DNA of 10,216 nucleotides from Micavibrio aeruginosavorus (GTDB lineage: Bacteria > Pseudomonadota > Alphaproteobacteria > Micavibrionales > Micavibrionaceae): the NCBI GenBank assembly GCA_003241475.1, contig QFQB01000074.1, forward strand, positions 1 to 10,216. The letters run 5' to 3'. Within the stretch, counting starts at the first letter, position 1, and each line of letters begins with the position of its first letter. A program made the translations under genes and the position numbers. The notes below the pieces were generated by a model. That model was given only the letters and a program-made list of their open reading frames with translations, searched no databases and was not told where the DNA came from. Below, piece after piece: positions 6,826 to 10,216 of this stretch.

Positions 6826-7285
6826 TCGGCTCTCCTAATAGATCGGAAAAATTAAAAGTTGTTTTTGTCCCGTCGATCTGGACGATGTCTACAACGGCAT
6901 CAAGACGCCCTATCTCTGACCATTCGGCGACAATGCCGATCGACAAAGCAACGCCGTCATCAATCATCCATTGCAAGGCTTCACGGACTATTTCGATCGC
7001 CTCCTGCCTTGTTTCCTCTGTTTGCTTTCTGCGTCTCAATATCCATAGGCGCGAGCCGATCCGGTCAGTGCTGTCTTCCGATAAGGCATCACCCGCCCAG
7101 CCGCGCCGATCGGGAGGAATAAGCGCCGACTGGGGGGTGATCTCGTCAAGATCGTCATCGGGCAAGGCCCGCCGATCAGTAAGCAGGGAAACAATGATGG
7201 AAGAGGTTAAAGACCCGTCAAGTTCCAGACCGCTTTGGCCTGTGATCAAGTCAACCAGACCATCTGCATTGGTATAAAGCTTCAT
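6815..7285 (-). CDS. Mu gp46-family baseplate protein
   Basis: A 156-residue protein of the phage GP46 family, a baseplate component that resembles T4 gp25-type wedge proteins in position. The diagnostic motifs are present in order: LDGSLTSSIIVSLLTDRRAL at about 22-41, PPDRRGWAGDAL at 57-68 and DRIGSRLWILRRRK at 73-86. A helical segment with EEAxQWMxDDGVA follows, then a beta-rich end (VDIVQIDGTKTTFNFSDLL). It begins in an ATGA overlap with the spike gene and has GGAGGGAG just upstream of the ATG. It ends inside the baseplate J gene (11 nt overlap). Length and motif spacing look normal and nothing suggests truncation. Confidence 0.93.
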   Translation of the reverse strand: MKLYTNADGLVDLITGQSGLELDGSLTSSIIVSLLTDRRALPDDDLDEITPQSALIPPDRRGWAGDALSEDSTDRIGSRLWILRRRKQTEETRQEAIEIVREALQWMIDDGVALSIGIVAEWSEIGRLDAVVDIVQIDGTKTTFNFSDLLGEPNAI

Positions 7286-7830
7286 GCTCCCTCCATTTTC
7301 TGGGTGGCCGCTTGGCTTTCGGCAGGCGCGTTATCGTTCTCTTTGTGGGTATGCGTGTTGTAGATTTCACGCATCTGCTTCATGGACAGTCCGCCGTTGT
7401 CGCAATTGTCGATAATATCTCCCGTGCATTCCATCAACGGAGCTTCAACACGAACCTTGCTGGAGGCTTTGATGGTAATCTTCCCATCTATTTCGATTTT
7501 GACGAAGTCGCCCGCCGCGTTGTAAATGACCGTTTCGCCGGACTTCAAGTTGCCGATCCTTGCCGCCTGATTATCAGTTGCGATGATAATAGGATGGTCG
7601 CGGTTTCCTCCCACGCAGATAACGACAGCTTGAGTGCCTGCCGGGGGATTGGACGAGAGGCCGAAATTTTGAATGCGCTCGACATTGTCGCGGCTTTCGC
7701 CTGCAAGCAATCCAACCTGAGCGTATTGGCGTCCGCCGCCGTCCGAAACGCCTTTGATCGTTCCGCGGCTGGCGATGGAATAAATGCGGCGCTTCAGAGG
7801 GTCAAGATATTTTGAAATTCCGTCTGTCAT
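7282..7830 (-). CDS. Baseplate central spike protein (Mu gp45 family)
   Basis: A 182-residue protein predicted to form the trimeric central spike below the hub, which punctures the outer membrane during sheath contraction. The N-terminal part (about 15-85) has the OB-fold pattern of the family, including VQVGLLAGESRDN-like and PPAGTQAVVICVGGNRDHPI stretches. Residues 104-130 (NAAGDFVKIEIDGKITIKAS and following) look like the narrow beta-helix. The tip carries THTHKE, with an HxH pair at 160 and 162. In Mu gp45 and P2 gpV, an HxH motif from three chains binds an iron ion at the spike apex, so the same is likely here. The start overlaps the hub stop by one base (TAATG), with GGGGGG six bases upstream. 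Its length matches the family. Confidence 0.93.
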   Translation of the reverse strand: MTDGISKYLDPLKRRIYSIASRGTIKGVSDGGGRQYAQVGLLAGESRDNVERIQNFGLSSNPPAGTQAVVICVGGNRDHPIIIATDNQAARIGNLKSGETVIYNAAGDFVKIEIDGKITIKASSKVRVEAPLMECTGDIIDNCDNGGLSMKQMREIYNTHTHKENDNAPAESQAATQKMEGA

Positions 7831-8888
7831 TATATGCCCCCCACGACATCGTCGTTTTCAGGCTCTTTTTCTGCGGGAAGGTCGTAAGCCTCGGGTAAGG
7901 CCAGCTCCAAATCGGTGACGGTCCCGAGATCGCCGCGCGAGAATGACACGCCGACGATCATCATGTCGCGCTTCAGTGTGCGTGGCGCATCGTTGACATT
8001 TACGATAGAACAAATTTGCCAAAGCGTTCCTTGCTCGTCGCAGTTCCATCCTTGAACTTTGTAGTTTGCCCGTATTCCCCGCGCTCTTGCAAAGCTTGCT
8101 TCCCATTCTGCGCGGTCCTTAAGACTCAATTCATATCCCTGGTTTTCACCCGTAATGACTTTTGGGCGATAGCGTTTCACCAAAGGGTCGGCGGCGCGGC
8201 CTTCTACCGTGGAAGAGTTTTCGGCATCAACCTCTTCGCTTCCTTCGGATTGGCCTTTGACGACATACAGGCTATGGCGATCCTTTGCAGAAATATTAAG
8301 CGATCCAGAGAGAATATTCTGACCATAAACCAGAACACCGCCCGACCGCACAGCCTGCTTTGGCGACATGATAAGCAAACCTCCCAATCCATCGGAAATG
8401 GGCAATAGCTTGCGGTACCGACAGCAGCGCTCAATAAGATCAAAGGCATTTTCGCCGGGCTGGATAGCGATGCGCTTAAAAGCCGATCCTGTTGGGGCAA
8501 GAAACTTTACGGGGATTTTGTAGGGAGCAAGAATTTTTCCCAGAATGCTTTCAAGTTTCTGGTTGTTGTATTCAAAGGGACCGTCAACGGTGGCGGCGCA
8601 GTCTATCAAGTCGCCGACGGCATCTCGTCCGGATACCGTTACCGCCGCGTTTTTGTCGTCATACGAATGTTCGATTTCGTCGATGTACCCGCGCAGCGCC
8701 GTTTGCTGATTGACTTTGACCTCACAAATATTCCCTGAAACCAGCTTTCCTTCAATGTACGGTTGGTTTGGGAGCAGGCTAAGCGTAAGTGAAAATTCAC
8801 CTGCCATGCGCTCCATAGAGCGCCGCAAGGACATGGATTCCCATCCGCTGTATTCAGATCCATCTATGACGAGAGAAAAATCAGGCAT
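7830..8888 (-). CDS. Baseplate hub protein (Mu P, gp44 family)
   Basis: A 352-residue protein of the Mu P / P2 gpD / T4 gp27-like hub family, expected to form the trimeric ring that joins the tail tube to the spike. Supporting motifs are the start MPDFSLVIDGSEYSGWESMS, the SGRDAVGDLIDCA segment at 86-98 and IQPGENAFDLIERCCRYRKLL at 142-162. GLGGLLIM (167-174) and YGQNILSGSLNISAKDRHSLYVVKGQ (about 188-213) follow. Its length is close to Mu P (about 380). The start overlaps the DNA circularisation gene by eight bases (ATGCCTGA), with GAGG about nine bases upstream. The C-terminus is acidic (EKEPENDDVVGGI), and no catalytic or lysozyme-like domain is fused. Confidence 0.94.
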   Translation of the reverse strand: MPDFSLVIDGSEYSGWESMSLRRSMERMAGEFSLTLSLLPNQPYIEGKLVSGNICEVKVNQQTALRGYIDEIEHSYDDKNAAVTVSGRDAVGDLIDCAATVDGPFEYNNQKLESILGKILAPYKIPVKFLAPTGSAFKRIAIQPGENAFDLIERCCRYRKLLPISDGLGGLLIMSPKQAVRSGGVLVYGQNILSGSLNISAKDRHSLYVVKGQSEGSEEVDAENSSTVEGRAADPLVKRYRPKVITGENQGYELSLKDRAEWEASFARARGIRANYKVQGWNCDEQGTLWQICSIVNVNDAPRTLKRDMMIVGVSFSRGDLGTVTDLELALPEAYDLPAEKEPENDDVVGGI

Positions 8889-10098
8889 CGATCAAAACCT
8901 CAAGATTTTTTACAGGCATCATGCCCGGATGCCGCGCCCGATTGCGGATGGAAATATCTTGTGCGCGGGCGATGATTTGCGCTTTGTCGTCGCCGTACAG
9001 GCGGTTTGATAGATCAAGGCTTGATCGTACTGAAGCAGGACGAATAACAGCGGTGCGGGGCAGGCGGCCAATGCGCTGATTGATGTCCCGAGAGACGGCT
9101 CCGGAGACAGATGCCGCAGACGACCATGTGCTGTTCCAGCCAGCCTTTCCAAGATCGTTCATCAAAGCGTCGGCGTTGGCTAAAATTTTATCGCGGATGG
9201 AAATAGCCTGTTCGCGGCTTTCATAGGTTGCATAGCGTGCGGCTTTAGAAGACGCCGCCAAGGCAGAAGACCGCGTCATGAGGTCAATGCTCGCCTTGTT
9301 TCGCCCGCTCGCATCTTGCGCCGACGCATCTGTGCCTGTTGAAGCAGACACCCCATTCAAAACCCTTATAACAGACGTTGATGATGCGCTTGATGTAAGA
9401 GTGTCGCCGCCTACAATCGTCTTGTTCGGCGTCTTTCCGAGATCAGACAAAGACTGGAAGATACTTACGAACTGTGTGCCAAGATCGCCGAACAAGTCCC
9501 ACTCGCCGGGAAGAATACTTCCTGCGAATTCTTTTAACCCTCCTTTTGACATAGAGGACGAAAGCAAATCGGCTGCGGATGATAATGAAGCAAGGGCCTC
9601 AACCTGCAGCCAATCGGGTCTTCGCAGGATGGAAAAGTTATCATTGAAGTCCGCTAATGATTTTGAAAAAAGATCATCGCCTGCGCCGGATAAAGCAGAG
9701 ATGGTATTGGCCGCCGAAGTCGGAAAGGCCGCGACCCCAGCTTTTTGGCAAGTAATGGAAAAGCGTACAACGCCGCCTTCAGCAGTGCTGTGCGCACGTC
9801 TGACCCGCATGACAACCACTTGGATTGTTCCGTAATGGGGGTGAACCAGAGAAGCAATGCCGGGGCTTTTAAGAGCCTCTTCGAGAGATTTGGCCTTTGA
9901 TATGTAGTTGGGTCCGTGGATGACGGCCGTAATATTGTATTCATCTACGTCTGCGCCCAAGTCCTCATGAAAAGGCGCGTCGCGTCCGGGGTATTGATGG
10001 ACTTGTATGCGCCGCGCAAACGCTTTCTCGTCATCAGGGACAAGAAACGAAATGCCGCGAAAGGAAGCCGGGCGAAGATCGTCAAAAAAGCTCGCCAT
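8881..10098 (-). CDS. DNA circularisation / tail protein (Mu N, gp43 family)
   Basis: A 405-residue protein of the Mu N (gp43) family, named for a reported role in circularising injected DNA and also required for tail assembly. The DNA_circ_N-type region spans about 5-95: DLRPASFRGISFLVPDDE, then RIQVHQYPGRDAPFHEDLG and YNITAVIHG. The C-terminal family motif is also present, LYGDDKAQIIARAQDISIRN followed by HPGMMPVKNLEVL. I choose the ATG at 10098 over an in-frame ATG at 10140. It gives the expected MASFFDDLRPASFRG start and overlaps the upstream stop by one base (TAATG), with GGCGGGG just upstream. Residues 220-300 are rich in Ser, Thr and Ala and probably flexible. It lies directly before the hub gene, as in Mu. 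Confidence 0.93.
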   Translation of the reverse strand: MASFFDDLRPASFRGISFLVPDDEKAFARRIQVHQYPGRDAPFHEDLGADVDEYNITAVIHGPNYISKAKSLEEALKSPGIASLVHPHYGTIQVVVMRVRRAHSTAEGGVVRFSITCQKAGVAAFPTSAANTISALSGAGDDLFSKSLADFNDNFSILRRPDWLQVEALASLSSAADLLSSSMSKGGLKEFAGSILPGEWDLFGDLGTQFVSIFQSLSDLGKTPNKTIVGGDTLTSSASSTSVIRVLNGVSASTGTDASAQDASGRNKASIDLMTRSSALAASSKAARYATYESREQAISIRDKILANADALMNDLGKAGWNSTWSSAASVSGAVSRDINQRIGRLPRTAVIRPASVRSSLDLSNRLYGDDKAQIIARAQDISIRNRARHPGMMPVKNLEVLIDA

Positions 10099-10216
10099 TA
10101 ATAAGCCCCGCCCATAAGCGGACCCGTAGTGATATCCCAATTCTGTTTGGAATTATTCGGTTGGGCCTTTAGAACAGAGGGGCGGGCTTCCGCATCAATA
10201 TGAATGTTCAGCGTAC
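10098..10216 (-). CDS. C-terminal end of upstream tail protein, probably the tape measure protein
   Basis: Only the last 38-39 codons lie in the window, ending at a TAA (10100-10098) that overlaps the next ATG by one base. The readable part is TLNIHIDAEARPSVLKAQPN, then NSKQNWDITTGPLMGGAY and stop. The frame is open to the right edge, and the tight TAATG junction supports a real gene. In Mu the gene before N is the tape measure (gp42). Tape measure C-termini in Mu-like phages often end with a short 'L.I.ID..GR..V' and 'G..M' pattern like this one, which I take as modest support. The N-terminus, and therefore the family, cannot be checked here. Confidence 0.65.
   Translation of the reverse strand, partial: TLNIHIDAEARPSVLKAQPNNSKQNWDITTGPLMGGAY

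Noticed and set aside
9278..9835. 185-codon plus-strand open frame inside the DNA circularisation gene
   Set aside because: It is antisense to a well-supported gene and low in recognisable motifs; it is explained as a shadow of Ser/Ala-rich coding sequence.
8881..10140. Longer start (MGYHYGSAYGRGLLM) for the DNA circularisation protein
   Set aside because: It would overlap the upstream gene's end by over 40 nt and add residues outside the family start. The TAATG junction at 10098 is a better fit.

Overview
The window is part of the late tail region of a Mu-like (contractile-tail) phage, prophage or phage-derived particle from a Gram-negative bacterium. Every gene I accept lies on the minus strand, so transcription runs from the right edge to the left edge. 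Genes are packed with 1-19 nt gaps or short start/stop overlaps (several ATGA and TAATG junctions), as in one late operon. No tRNA, rRNA, IS element, CRISPR array, promoter or convincing terminator was seen, and no stretch over 300 bases lacks a gene. The host is not determinable from the window. The base composition looks mid-GC, and the accessory domain at the front of the big SGNH protein reminds me of alphaproteobacterial phage proteins, so an alphaproteobacterial host is a tentative guess.

Right half (10216 down to about 5123) is a canonical Mu baseplate module in Mu gene order. It holds the C-terminal end of a probable tape measure protein, then the DNA circularisation/tail protein (Mu N, gp43), the baseplate hub (Mu P, gp44), the central spike (gp45), a gp46-family baseplate protein, a baseplate J wedge protein (gp47) and a DUF2313/gp48-family protein. 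Together these form the hub, the membrane-piercing spike and the wedges of a contractile tail, so the particle is a myovirus or an R-type tailocin.

Left half (about 5120 down to 1) is the host-recognition and accessory part and is less conventional. It holds a short tail fibre with a Gp53-like C-terminus, a tail-fibre-assembly/APC-type chaperone-like protein and an uncharacterised multi-span membrane protein. Next comes a 747-residue protein that appears to carry two tandem SGNH/acetylesterase-type domains, the first with a complete set of catalytic residues and the second with a degenerate nucleophile block. This is probably the enzyme that edits or binds the host surface glycan. It is followed by a 330-residue composite protein with a CxxC/CxxC zinc-binding-like cluster. 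At the left edge an open reading frame runs off the window; it is either a separate gene or the continuation of the 330-residue protein after a one-base slip at a run of five G (plus strand).

The most interesting parts are the double-SGNH protein, the membrane protein placed between fibre chaperone and esterase, the seven-residue mini-ORF that exactly bridges two genes, and the possible frameshift at the left end. All assignments come from reading the protein sequences by eye; no database search was run.
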